This document shows, one piece after another, positions 34,612 to 41,882 of a stretch of 41,882 nt of DNA (its first letter is position 1; each line of letters begins with the position of its first letter). The stretch covers positions 1-41,882 of the forward strand of contig CAYFIR010000048.1 of assembly GCA_964343195.1 (NCBI GenBank), written 5' to 3'. The position numbers and the translations under genes are program-made. The DNA comes from CAYVAP01 sp964343195 (GTDB lineage Bacteria; Bacteroidota; Bacteroidia; J057). The notes beneath the pieces are model-generated. The model saw only the letters and a list, made by a program, of their open reading frames with translations. It did no database searches and had not been told where the DNA came from.

Positions 34612-34746
34612 CGCAAATCCCAGATTCCGGTTCATCGGAAGACGCCAAGGAGGGCGCAAATCAAAGATCCCGGTAACGGGAGTACGCAAAGCCCGGGTTG
34701 TAGTTTAGTAGAAGGGCGCAAATCCTGGATTCCGGTTTATCGGAAG
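34612..34746 (+). repeat. Cluster of three imperfect short repeats with hairpins
   Basis: Copies at 34612-34641, 34655-34682 and 34717-34746 share CGCAAATC followed by a small hairpin: TTCCG-GTTCAT-CGGAA, CCCG-GTAA-CGGG and TTCCG-GTTTAT-CGGAA. The stems differ in sequence but keep pairing, suggesting selection for structure or repeated insertion. They lie in the 495-nt gap after the secreted protein gene; the rest of that gap is non-coding, apart from repeat copy B. Confidence 0.6.
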
Positions 34747-34892
34747 CAAACCTTCGGTTTCGTTTTTGTCCAATAGTATGATTCAGGACTGGTTAGTGGA
34801 ACAAGTTCGAAGCTTGGAGCCAGTAGTTTAAAGTGCTGCTGATCAGGAATTTGTCTAGTTTTAAATTGGTCCAATACTTTACTCCGAAAACT

Positions 34893-35010
34893 CCAGTGGG
34901 AAAGAATTCGAAATTCGTGATTAGCAATTTCCCGCTGCGCGGGATTTCGCTACGCTCAACGTAGTTCGGAGTTGAACGTGCTGCTGGCGAGCATTTTATA
35001 TGAATTGCGA
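34893..35010 (-). repeat. Dispersed intergenic repeat, copy B (inverted)
   Basis: Its reverse complement aligns with copy C over about 100 nt, from CGCAATTCATATAAAATGCT through CGTTGAGCGTAGCGAAATCC and the CCCGC/GCGGG hairpin to GAATTCTTTCC. Copy A shares the core. It is in the intergenic gap just downstream of rnc. Confidence 0.75.
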
Positions 35011-35037
35011 ATGGTCAATTAATTAACTCCGCAGGCA

Positions 35038-35802
35038 CTAGGCCTGACCAGAGGGAGAAAGAGCGTTTAGCTTATGAAGGGCATCCTCGGAAGCACGCTG
35101 CTCTGCAGACTTCTTGTTTTTGCCTTCTCCAATCCCCAATACCTCTTTTCCGACTTTTGCCTGTATCCGAAATATCTTGCTCCGGCCTTCCCCGATCTCC
35201 TCAACCACCTCAAACATCAGCATTCCCATTTTGGTCTTCTGGACATGCTCAATAAGTTTATTCTTGTGGCTGATGATCTGAGTCTCCACCGATTGCAGGT
35301 GAATGTGGGGATCGATGATCCGACGGTGAATGAAGCGCTTGCATAAATGGTACCCCAGATCCAGGTATATCGCTCCGATAAAAGCCTCAAGGGCATCCCC
35401 GTACATCGATTCATTGATAGAACCGGACTGTCGATGATTGATGAGGTGATCCAGGCCCAGTTTTTTACAAATCTCATTCAGAGATTTGCGGTTTACGATT
35501 TTGGACCTCATTTCCGTCAGGAAGCCCTCATCCCGTAGGGGGTATATTTTGAAGAGATACTCTGCAATGACAGAGTCCAGAATTGAATCGCCAAGAAACT
35601 CCAGACGCTCATTACACCCCTGTGCAATGGCCCGTGATCGGTTTTCCCGTTTGTCTTCGCTCTTCAGGTAGGAACTATGGGTCAGGGCCAGGTTATACAG
35701 AAAAAGCTCCCGTGGTACCATACCCGTGATATGGCGAATCTGGCTTACAAGTTCCCGATCAGAGGATAGAAAACGGTTATAGATTTGTCTTGGAGTCCAC
35801 AT
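35038..35802 (-). CDS. rnc: Ribonuclease III
   Basis: A 254-residue double-strand-specific endoribonuclease that processes rRNA precursors and structured mRNAs. The catalytic domain (about 15-165) carries the signature ERLEFLGDSILDSV with the metal-binding acidic residues, and the second acidic set in DALEAFIGAIYLD. The C-terminal double-stranded RNA-binding domain (about 175-245) ends with GKNKKSAEQRASEDALHKL. It follows fabF by 112 nt, with a hairpin between, in the order acpP-fabF-rnc common in Bacteroidota. It is full length (usual 225-255 residues). Confidence 0.95.
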   Translation of the reverse strand: MWTPRQIYNRFLSSDRELVSQIRHITGMVPRELFLYNLALTHSSYLKSEDKRENRSRAIAQGCNERLEFLGDSILDSVIAEYLFKIYPLRDEGFLTEMRSKIVNRKSLNEICKKLGLDHLINHRQSGSINESMYGDALEAFIGAIYLDLGYHLCKRFIHRRIIDPHIHLQSVETQIISHKNKLIEHVQKTKMGMLMFEVVEEIGEGRSKIFRIQAKVGKEVLGIGEGKNKKSAEQRASEDALHKLNALSPSGQA

Positions 35803-35858
35803 GCATGTACAGATCCCCTAAATTTAACTCAGAATGGGATCGTATTCAAAACGAATAG

Positions 35859-35883
35859 TCCCCAAAGTTAGACTTTGGGGACC
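35859..35883. terminator. Hairpin between fabF and rnc
   Basis: An 11-bp perfect stem GTCCCCAAAGT (35859-35869) / ACTTTGGGGAC (35873-35883) has a tight 3-nt loop, about 30 nt after the fabF stop. The T-run on the minus strand is weak, so it may be a partial terminator or a processing/attenuation site that lowers rnc expression relative to fabF. Confidence 0.6.
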
Positions 35884-35914
35884 ATAAAAGTAGTTTTTAA
35901 TCGCTCAACACAAG

Positions 35915-37168
35915 CTATTTAGACACTTTGGTCAGCAGGAGAGAAGCATTGTGCCCTCCAAACCCAAAAGTGTTACTAATCACTGCGTTTACTTCTCGCT
36001 CCTGAGCCTTGTTAAAGGTGTAGTTCAGGTCTTCCCCACACTCAGGGTCAGGTTCTTTGAAGTTGATGGTGGGAGGAATGATGCCTTTTTCAATTGCCAT
36101 GATGGATGCAATCGCCTCGATGGCTCCTGCAGCACCCAACAAGTGCCCGGTCATGGATTTCGTCGAGCTGATGTTCAGCTTGGTAGCCTCATCTCCAAAC
36201 ACCCGACGAATGGCATTACTTTCATTCACATCTCCCAACGGAGTAGAAGTACCGTGTACGTTGACGTACTGTACATCTTCAGGAGTCAACCCAGCGTCCT
36301 CTATCGCCTGAGCCATCACACGTGCCACCCCGTCTCCTGAAGGATCCGGAGCAGTGACATGATAGGCGTCGGAGGTCATTCCTACGCCCGAAAGCTCAGC
36401 ATAGATGGTAGCTCCACGAGCCACTGCGCTCTCATAGGTTTCAAGCACCAGTGCTCCTGCCCCCTCCCCCATCACAAAGCCATCGCGGCGTTGATCAAAT
36501 GGGCGACTGGCAGTTTCAAACTCCTCGTTATTCTCTGAGAGAGCCTTCATGGCATTGAAACCACCGATACTGGTGGTCGTGATCGCTGCCTCGGCACCTC
36601 CCGCGAGCATGTAGTCTGCGTAGCCGTTCTTAATCAGTAAAGCGGCATCAATTAGACAGTGAGAAGAAGTAGCACAGGCAGAAACGGGAGAATAGCTAGG
36701 ACCTTTCAGTCCGTACTTGATGGAAATGTGTCCCGCAACAATGTTGATGATCATCTTAGGGATGAAAAACGGATTGAAGCGAGGCGTCCCGTCACCTGTG
36801 GCAAACTTGGATACTTCCTGACTAAAGAAGTCGATGCCACCGATACCAGACCCCACAATGGCCCCAAAACGGGTGAGATCGATCTTTTCAAGATCGAGCC
36901 CCGAGTCCTGGAGAGCCTCCTCAGCGGCCACCAGCCCGTATTGGGCAAATGGATCCAGCTTACGAGCGGTCTTACGGTCAAAGTAATCGGTGGCATCAAA
37001 ACCTTTGAGCTCGCAGGCAAACTTGGTCTTGAAGTTCTCGGTTTCGAAATTCGTGATCAAATTTGCACCACTCACTCCTTGGGACAAGGCCTCCCAGTAG
37101 GCAGGCACATTGTTCCCAATGGGAGTTAATGCACCGAGTCCGGTGATAACAACCCTTCTTTGCTGCAT
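35915..37168 (-). CDS. fabF: 3-oxoacyl-[acyl-carrier-protein] synthase II
   Basis: A 417-residue condensing enzyme that elongates acyl-ACP with malonyl-ACP in fatty acid synthesis. Start taken at the ATG ending at 37168 (MQQRRVVITGLGALTPIG); the upstream ATG at 37219 would overlap acpP. The catalytic Cys is in SPVSACATSSHCLIDAAL, and the two His are in VHGTSTPLGD and MTGHLLGAAGA; the C-terminal NTFGFGGHNAS loop is present. Length and motifs fit FabF (KAS II) rather than FabB. It starts 10 nt after the acpP stop and they surely share a transcript. Confidence 0.97.
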   Translation of the reverse strand: MQQRRVVITGLGALTPIGNNVPAYWEALSQGVSGANLITNFETENFKTKFACELKGFDATDYFDRKTARKLDPFAQYGLVAAEEALQDSGLDLEKIDLTRFGAIVGSGIGGIDFFSQEVSKFATGDGTPRFNPFFIPKMIINIVAGHISIKYGLKGPSYSPVSACATSSHCLIDAALLIKNGYADYMLAGGAEAAITTTSIGGFNAMKALSENNEEFETASRPFDQRRDGFVMGEGAGALVLETYESAVARGATIYAELSGVGMTSDAYHVTAPDPSGDGVARVMAQAIEDAGLTPEDVQYVNVHGTSTPLGDVNESNAIRRVFGDEATKLNISSTKSMTGHLLGAAGAIEAIASIMAIEKGIIPPTINFKEPDPECGEDLNYTFNKAQEREVNAVISNTFGFGGHNASLLLTKVSK

Positions 37169-37178
37169 GTGTAGCGTT

Positions 37179-37415
37179 TTACTTGTCTGCGTTTTCTTCG
37201 AGGTAAGTGATGGAATCACCTACGGTTACAATTTTCTCTGCGGCGTCATCTGGAATACTCAGGTTAAACTCTTTCTCGAACTCCATGATCAGCTCCACAG
37301 TGTCAAGAGAGTCTGCACCCAGATCGTTAGCAAAGCTAGCTTCGGGGGTAACCTCAGAGGCTTCCACGCCCAGCTTGTCTACGATGATTTCTTTTACCTT
37401 GTCTGCTATAGACAT
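37179..37415 (-). CDS. acpP: Acyl carrier protein
   Basis: A 78-residue acidic four-helix protein carrying fatty acyl chains on a 4'-phosphopantetheine. The attachment site is Ser36 in LGADSLDTVELIMEFEKEF. It is the first gene of the acpP-fabF-rnc cluster. Upstream there is a TAnnTTTG -7 box and a perfect inverted repeat across the -10 to -50 region (37481-37516), a likely regulatory site. Length is typical for bacterial ACP. Confidence 0.98.
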   Translation of the reverse strand: MSIADKVKEIIVDKLGVEASEVTPEASFANDLGADSLDTVELIMEFEKEFNLSIPDDAAEKIVTVGDSITYLEENADK

Positions 37416-37468
37416 GTCCGTTGATTTTAGAGGGTTAAACGATGAGTCTCGTTCTCAAAAAATTTGGG

Positions 37469-37516
37469 CAAATATAAAACTTTTCAGCTTTGACGCACTT
37501 GTCTGAAAGCTGAAAA
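37469..37516 (-). promoter_or_regulatory. acpP promoter with operator-like inverted repeat
   Basis: On the minus strand the -7 box TATATTTG (37469-37476) is an exact TAnnTTTG match. Immediately upstream lies the perfect 11-bp inverted repeat TTTTCAGCTTT (37481-37491) / AAAGCTGAAAA (37506-37516) with a 14-nt spacer. It occupies the position where a -33 TTG would be expected, and no TTG is seen. A DNA-binding regulator could bind here to control acpP-fabF (inference). Confidence 0.6.
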
Positions 37517-37563
37517 TTGACAACCCGGCTGCAAACTAAAAAAAAATAGTCAATTAAGGATAA

Positions 37564-37594
37564 TTGCTACCTTCTCTTCCTTCTCATATATTTG
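37564..37594 (+). promoter_or_regulatory. Promoter of pyk
   Basis: TTG (37564-37566), 20 nt, then TATATTTG (37587-37594) fully matches the Bacteroidota housekeeping promoter. The transcript would start near 37601, about 46 nt before the TTG start codon of pyk. Confidence 0.8.
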
Positions 37595-37646
37595 GCCCGA
37601 CATCTAGATTAATCGCCTTCTACACATCACTTAAACCATTCTCGCT

Positions 37647-39107
37647 TTGACACTATTTCACCTACGACGCACCAAGATTGTGGCTACAATCGGCCCAGCT
37701 TGTGCCAATAAGAAGACCCTACTGGCTATGGTCGAAGCTGGTATGGACGTCGCACGCCTCAATTTTTCTCATGCAGATCACGAAACTCATGAGAAATCCC
37801 TGAACATGGTTCGGGAAATTAATGAAAAATACAACACCAATATCGCCATCCTCCAGGATCTCCAGGGACCCAAAATCCGCATTGGAGAGCTGGAAAAGCC
37901 CTTTAAGGTCAAGCCTGGACAAATCGTGACCCTCCGGTCCGACATCAGGGAATTACAGGGGGAAGAAATTCCGGTGGTATATGACACCATTGCTCAGGAT
38001 GTGAAGCCTGGGGATCCGGTGCTATTTGATGACGGTAAGGTCGAGGCCAAAGTTGTGGAGACAAACAACATGAACCGGGTCCGCCTGGAAATCATCGAAG
38101 GCCAGGAAATAAAAAAGCGTAAGGGGGTTAATTTTCCTCAAACAAATATTTCTGAGCCCACCATTACCGAAAAAGATTATCGGGACATCGATTTTGCCAT
38201 TAAGCATAATGTCGAGTGGCTCGCCCTGTCTTTTGTGCGCTCAGCTGACGATATCAAGCTGTTGAAAGAACTTATCCGCCTGAAAAACGGGGTAAGTAAA
38301 ATCGTAGCAAAAATCGAAAAGCCTGAAGCCCTTGAGAATATCGACGAAATTATCCAGGCAACTGACGCCATCATGGTGGCCCGTGGGGACCTCGGGGTGG
38401 AGATCCCTATGGAGGAGGTCCCAGCCTGGCAAAAGCGTATCATCAAAAAATGTAACCGCGAAGGCAAGCCTGTAATCGTCGCAACTCAGGTCATGGAATC
38501 CATGATCGAAAATCCACGCCCTACCCGCGCCGAGGCCAATGACGTAGCCAATGCTCTTGTAGACGGTGCGGATGCTGTTATGCTATCCGGAGAGACATCA
38601 GTGGGAAAATACCCTGTAGGGGTAGTTTCTTCCATGAACCGTATCCTGCAAAGTGTGGAAAGAGAGGAAGAAAGTATCTATTACCGCAACATGGATACCA
38701 TCCCGGTAGATGCAGAGCCCCTATCAACATCCATCATCGTTACTGCCAGTAAGCTGGCTGAGGAAACCGATGCGAAAGCACTGGTGGGTATGACTCGTTC
38801 GGGATATACCGCACTTCAGCTTTCTCGCTGCCGTCCCCAGGCATTTATTTATGCCTTCACCAGTAACCGCCAGGTGCAGACCATGCTAAACCTGATCTGG
38901 GGGGTAAGAGCTTTTGTGTATGACAGCTCTGTCAGTACCGATGATACCATACAGGATGTCCACGAAATCCTGAAGGAGCATGACCTCGTTCATCCCGGCG
39001 ATGTGATGATCAATACCGGTAGCATGCCTCTGCATGAGCATGGACTTACCAACATGATCAAAATCAGCCGTGTACGCGCCAAAGGAGACATCAGAGCGAA
39101 CCAGTAA
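37647..39107 (+). CDS. pyk: Pyruvate kinase
   Basis: A 486-residue glycolytic enzyme making pyruvate and ATP from phosphoenolpyruvate and ADP. The N-terminus LRRTKIVATIGPACANKKTL, the active-site lysine segment KIVAKIEKPEALENIDEI, and MVARGDLGVEIPMEEVPAWQ identify it; a C-terminal allosteric domain (about 355-475) follows. The start is TTG: the only in-frame candidates after the stop at 37632 are TTG (37647) and ATT (37638), and the next ATG would delete the conserved N-terminus. It has its own promoter and a terminator. Confidence 0.97.
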   Translation: MTLFHLRRTKIVATIGPACANKKTLLAMVEAGMDVARLNFSHADHETHEKSLNMVREINEKYNTNIAILQDLQGPKIRIGELEKPFKVKPGQIVTLRSDIRELQGEEIPVVYDTIAQDVKPGDPVLFDDGKVEAKVVETNNMNRVRLEIIEGQEIKKRKGVNFPQTNISEPTITEKDYRDIDFAIKHNVEWLALSFVRSADDIKLLKELIRLKNGVSKIVAKIEKPEALENIDEIIQATDAIMVARGDLGVEIPMEEVPAWQKRIIKKCNREGKPVIVATQVMESMIENPRPTRAEANDVANALVDGADAVMLSGETSVGKYPVGVVSSMNRILQSVEREEESIYYRNMDTIPVDAEPLSTSIIVTASKLAEETDAKALVGMTRSGYTALQLSRCRPQAFIYAFTSNRQVQTMLNLIWGVRAFVYDSSVSTDDTIQDVHEILKEHDLVHPGDVMINTGSMPLHEHGLTNMIKISRVRAKGDIRANQ

Positions 39108-39155
39108 GCTTTGAAATAAGAAGCTGCTGGAATCATCGGCTGCAGCATCTACATA

Positions 39156-39194
39156 AAAAAATCCGGACCACATGATTGCTGGTCCGGATTTTTT
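39156..39194. terminator. Bidirectional terminator between pyk and the anti-sigma gene
   Basis: A perfect 15-bp stem AAAAAATCCGGACCA (39156-39170) / TGGTCCGGATTTTTT (39180-39194) has a 9-nt loop, giving T6 in both directions. It sits between convergent pyk and the anti-sigma factor gene. Confidence 0.92.
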
Positions 39195-39216
39195 CTTTGA
39201 TAGGCTCAGGGATGAT

Positions 39217-40038
39217 TTATCCCACGTCCACATTTCCCACAACATACATCTGGTCAAGGGTAGGATCAACACTGCCTCCCTCAGGCTCGAGGGTAATGGC
39301 GAAGGCCACTGCTTCTCCCGTGACCTGGTCCATCCACTGAATTTCTTCTCCGACCTTCAGGAGCCCGGCACTTACTGGCACCCCGCCAATAATGGCCCAT
39401 AGCTGATATTGCTTCCCGGTAGGAGCTGGAGGAAGGTCATTTACCTTCAGCAGCACGCGCCCCGTCTGATCATTCCACGCGACTTTCACCTGGCTTTCAG
39501 GCGAAATGGGCAATCCATCCAGCTGGACAGACTGAATCTGTGGAGAGTTGAGGTGCGCCAACATATCATCCTGCACTTCGTAGCGTGCCTGCAGTTGATT
39601 GCGTTCCTGGGCCAGCACCTGTCGTTCTGCGATGACATTGTCAAGCTCCTGTCGGGTGTCCTGCCAGCGGAGGAACAGCCACAGGTTAACGCCCAGACTC
39701 ACGATTAACACCGCTGCAGCGGCATAACGCCAGACGGGAAAGCCTGCTTTCTTTTCCTCGACAGTAGTGTTCAAGGGAGTAACGATAGCTTCATCTTTTT
39801 CAGATGCAATTTCAGCCAGTGCTCCTCTGAGAGCGGACTCGGAAGGTCCGTTACCGGAATATACTCCGGCATAATGCTGAAAGGCCTTTTCAATGGCCTC
39901 AATTTCAGCCTGTATTTCTAGATATTCCTGTGCCAGGGAGGTCACCTCTTCCATTTCCTTGGGGGGGAGGGAACCTGCCACATATAGCTCCAGTTGGCCA
40001 GAAGCGAGATATTCTGCTATGTTCAGGCTTTTATCCAT
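39217..40038 (-). CDS. Anti-sigma factor, RskA-like
   Basis: A 273-residue membrane protein. The cytoplasmic N-terminus (about 1-95) is the sigma-binding part. A single transmembrane helix (about 103-121, YAAAAVLIVSLGVNLWLFL) is followed by a coiled coil and a periplasmic domain (about 165-270) with KQYQLWAIIGGVPVSAGLL, characteristic of RskA/anti-sigma-K proteins. It holds the partner sigma factor at the membrane until a signal triggers release. Its start overlaps the end of the sigma gene by 16 nt, the usual arrangement. No zinc-binding HxxxCxxC motif is visible, so it is not a ZAS type. Confidence 0.9.
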   Translation of the reverse strand: MDKSLNIAEYLASGQLELYVAGSLPPKEMEEVTSLAQEYLEIQAEIEAIEKAFQHYAGVYSGNGPSESALRGALAEIASEKDEAIVTPLNTTVEEKKAGFPVWRYAAAAVLIVSLGVNLWLFLRWQDTRQELDNVIAERQVLAQERNQLQARYEVQDDMLAHLNSPQIQSVQLDGLPISPESQVKVAWNDQTGRVLLKVNDLPPAPTGKQYQLWAIIGGVPVSAGLLKVGEEIQWMDQVTGEAVAFAITLEPEGGSVDPTLDQMYVVGNVDVG

Positions 40039-40592
40039 TGTCTCATCATCCCTATTGCGGTCCTAAGCCGTGTTTTTACGGTCCCTACTGGCAAGTCAAG
40101 TTCTTTGGCTGCCTCACGCTGAGACCGCCCTCCAAAATAGACCAGGTCTATAAGTTCCTTATACTTGGGTTCAAGCTTGTTTACCATTTCTCCAAGTCCA
40201 ATCTGGTCAGTAGGAATCTCATACTTAACGTTGTCAGTTTGGCTATGTACGAGTTCATCGTCAGACTGGATTTTTGCCTGGTACTTGAATTCCTTTGAAC
40301 GTGTTTTGTCTATGGCCGCATTTCGGCAAATGTTCAACATCCAGGTAAATACCCTCCCTCGCTTAGGATCATAGGTGGGACCATATCGCCAAAACTTGAC
40401 CAGGCATTCCTGGAAAACATCCTCTGCCAGACGCTCATCCTTCAAAATCCGACAAATAGTCCCAAATAGGGCATGCCGGTAGTTTTGATATATAAGCTCT
40501 AAAGCCAACTTATCCTGCTGCCTCAAGAGCTGTACAAGATTAGCTTCCTCAATATGTGTAGGCTGGGTGGTGGACACATGATAAGTAACCAA
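40023..40592 (-). CDS. ECF sigma factor, SigK-like
   Basis: A 189-residue sigma factor: region 2 (about 25-95) with DERLAEDVFQECLVKFWRYG and FTWMLNICRNAAIDKTRS; region 4 (about 130-185) with RSQREAAKELDLPVGTVKTR. It is paired with the RskA-like anti-sigma gene that overlaps it, forming a membrane-regulated sigma module similar to SigK-RskA. The regulon is unknown, and no ECF target promoter could be recognised. Upstream, TAACTTTT (near 40607) is a seven-of-eight match to the housekeeping -7 element. Confidence 0.93.
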   Translation of the reverse strand: MVTYHVSTTQPTHIEEANLVQLLRQQDKLALELIYQNYRHALFGTICRILKDERLAEDVFQECLVKFWRYGPTYDPKRGRVFTWMLNICRNAAIDKTRSKEFKYQAKIQSDDELVHSQTDNVKYEIPTDQIGLGEMVNKLEPKYKELIDLVYFGGRSQREAAKELDLPVGTVKTRLRTAIGMMRQWIKA

Positions 40593-40891
40593 TATTATTT
40601 CTAAAAGTTATGGAATGGCTCCGAAATTTTCCTCTGACGGAAGCACTGTGTCTCGATGGGGCATGATTTCTTTAAGCATATCCTCTGTGGTCCTCCTGTT
40701 TTTATTGATGAAAAAAGAAAATTCCCCGGCATTCACCCTCCAGCCAAAATGAACCTTCTCGCCTGATTTTCAGGATGATGGAGAACGATCTGAGAGCGTA
40801 GTCCTTCAGTTGTGATGAAAATAACAGTTGATACTTTGGTCAAGTGGAAGGGATATGCCTAACTTTTGCGCCTGGAAGCTACGAAACCGCT

Positions 40892-41695
40892 ATGCCACGC
40901 ATTGCAAAAGCTGATCTGATTGCTGCTCTGGAGCGCGCTGCCAACCATATAAGGGCAGCCGCTAGTGAGGATGGCCAAACTACCCGTAACGACATGCGTC
41001 GCAAGTTACGGGAGTTAAGAGGTATAGACCGCCTGCTGACCGATGTGCTCTACAGGTTTATCGATCACCGAAACGGAAAAGCCGGAGCGAGCATTTCCGA
41101 AGAAAGTCTGGGGGACGCACTTACTTTTTTGCGAAAGGAGCTGATTACCCTATACGACCTGCGGAAAAACCGGCTGACTACTGAAGAGTCCGAAAGCATG
41201 GCCATGATTGGGTCCATGTGTGTACAGTTGGCAAGACAACTCAAACGTGCTGCACAACAGGAGGCAGACCTCCACCCTGCTGAGTTGGCAGACAAACTGG
41301 GGGAACTGGCCCTGGGACTGACATTTGACGATTATGCCTCCGAATCCAGCGAAGGGCTGGAGTCCTTTTTCCTTGAGGTGGAACTCTCCAACCTCACCGA
41401 AAGCAGCTTCAGTCAGGCACTGGAGCTCGATCCCGTAGATCCGAAACAGGTGATCGAGCGAAAGTTGCCAGCCGCAGGCCTGTTCGAACGATTCATTGAT
41501 ATCCAGAAAGCTTCACATAAAGCCTCAGCCCTGGAACTGGTAGAGACGCTGAAAGCACACCTGTATGACCTGACAATCATCATCCTGGGGGAGGACGACC
41601 CAGAACTGGATCCGATCCACCCAGTCTACATTGTTGGCCTCAACCGAAAGGGAAATATTGTCGGCCTGAAGTCTAAAGTTGTCTGGACAGATTAA
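40892..41695 (+). CDS. Protein with NuiA-like (nuclease A inhibitor) C-terminal domain
   Basis: Start chosen at the ATG at 40892 (MPRIAKADLIAAL); an upstream ATG at 40844 adds 16 residues. The 267-residue product has an N-terminal helical region (about 1-140) of no recognised family. The C-terminal part (about 150-267) resembles the cyanobacterial NuiA/nuclease A inhibitor family: LVETLKAHLYDLTIIILG, then VYIVGLNRKGNIVGLKSKVV, a pattern I recall from those proteins. NuiA blocks the non-specific nuclease NucA. Whether this domain still inhibits a nuclease is inferred from memory of the family. No nuclease gene is visible next to it within the window. Confidence 0.6.
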   Translation: MPRIAKADLIAALERAANHIRAAASEDGQTTRNDMRRKLRELRGIDRLLTDVLYRFIDHRNGKAGASISEESLGDALTFLRKELITLYDLRKNRLTTEESESMAMIGSMCVQLARQLKRAAQQEADLHPAELADKLGELALGLTFDDYASESSEGLESFFLEVELSNLTESSFSQALELDPVDPKQVIERKLPAAGLFERFIDIQKASHKASALELVETLKAHLYDLTIIILGEDDPELDPIHPVYIVGLNRKGNIVGLKSKVVWTD

Positions 41696-41731
41696 GGAAC
41701 TGGTGCTTCCGGAATTAAGAAATTACCCAAC

Positions 41732-41830
41732 CGCAATTCGTATAAAGTGCTCACCAGCAACACTTTCAATGACGTTGAGCGCAGCGAAATCCCGCAGAAC
41801 GGGAAATTTCGAATTCTTTCCACTAGCCAT
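41732..41830 (+). repeat. Dispersed intergenic repeat, copy C
   Basis: It begins CGCAATTCGTATAAAGTGCT and continues through GACGTTGAGCGCAGCGAAAT, a CCCGC/CGGG hairpin and GAATTCTTTCCACTAGCC. It aligns with inverted copy B at 34893-35010 over its whole length and with copy A for the core and the ending. Confidence 0.8.
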
Positions 41831-41840
41831 TAGTTTCGCG

Positions 41841-41865
41841 GTTCAAAGTTCAAGGTTGAAAGTTG
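41841..41865 (+). repeat. Short heptamer tandem repeat
   Basis: Units GTTCAAA, GTTCAAG, GTTGAAA and a partial GTTG follow without gaps (7-nt period). It is next to repeat copy C, so the two may belong to one composite intergenic element continuing past the window end. Confidence 0.6.
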
Positions 41866-41882
41866 CCTGGGCTACGCAGAGC

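Noticed and set aside
34612..34746. CRISPR array
   Set aside because: Repeats are only about 30 nt, imperfect, three in number, unevenly spaced, and no cas genes are nearby.
34591..34776. 61-codon plus-strand frame
   Set aside because: Its sequence is explained by the three short hairpin repeats.
37169..37219. Upstream start for fabF
   Set aside because: It would overlap acpP by 41 nt; the ATG at 37168 gives the usual FabF N-terminus.
1..41882. tRNA, rRNA, prophage or insertion sequence
   Set aside because: No cloverleaf, rRNA core sequence, integrase, transposase or phage structural gene was recognised on either strand.

Overview
This window reads as chromosomal DNA of a Bacteroidota member, most likely Saprospiria (a Lewinella or Phaeodactylibacter-like bacterium). 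That placement is inferred from several features. There is a SprB-repeat protein with a type A T9SS sorting domain, and an acpP-fabF-rnc cluster. Promoters match the Bacteroidota consensus (TTG or TTTG, about 20 nt, TAnnTTTG), and Shine-Dalgarno sites are weak. Bacteroidota-restricted families (DUF4905, DUF1460, the small CrtB-linked protein) are also present. I found no rRNA, tRNA, CRISPR array, prophage or insertion sequence. Most genes are housekeeping or envelope genes in short operons.

Layout. 0.1-4.2 kb (minus): two tandem TPR secreted paralogues, an ECF sigma factor and a family 2 glycosyltransferase whose end overlaps the sigma gene by 58 nt. 4.5-5.9 kb (plus): a PD40/TolB-like lipoprotein and a small conserved protein. 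6.1-8.3 kb (minus): a prohibitin-like lipoprotein and a THUMP-domain RNA methyltransferase. 8.4-10.5 kb (plus): a membrane M48 metallopeptidase. 10.6-13.8 kb (minus): glutamate dehydrogenase, then cdsA overlapping a CPBP protease gene. 14.1-17.7 kb (plus): dusB and a large secreted coiled-coil protein with a TonB_C-like domain at each end. 18.1-21.9 kb (minus): sucD, the T9SS/SprB protein and an NlpC/P60-YARHG hydrolase. 22.1-24.1 kb: thioesterase and lolD, facing a DUF4905 gene.

24.1-27.3 kb is a carotenoid segment: ECF sigma factor, crtB, a small protein overlapping crtB, and a fused lycopene cyclase gene. It is incomplete, because no phytoene desaturase (crtI) or hydroxylase is present. 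27.4-32.3 kb holds an OmpR-type regulator, an intergenic region with a possible structured RNA, a DUF1460 amidase, and a CheY-like receiver next to a three-PAS histidine kinase. 33-34.5 kb carries a rhomboid protease and a secreted protein of unknown function. 35-39.1 kb carries acpP-fabF-rnc, divergent from pyk. 39.2-40.6 kb is a sigma/anti-sigma pair. The window ends with a protein whose C-terminus resembles the nuclease A inhibitor NuiA.

Between genes there are three diverged copies of a roughly 100-bp dispersed repeat (about 18.0, 34.95 and 41.8 kb) and a cluster of hairpin-forming short repeats at 34.6 kb. A perfect 11-bp inverted repeat lies at the acpP promoter. Several convincing terminators and promoters are also visible. 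No complete new system stands out. The best leads for something undescribed are the twin-TonB_C coiled-coil protein, the 28.4-kb structured region, the acpP operator-like dyad and the NuiA-like fusion.
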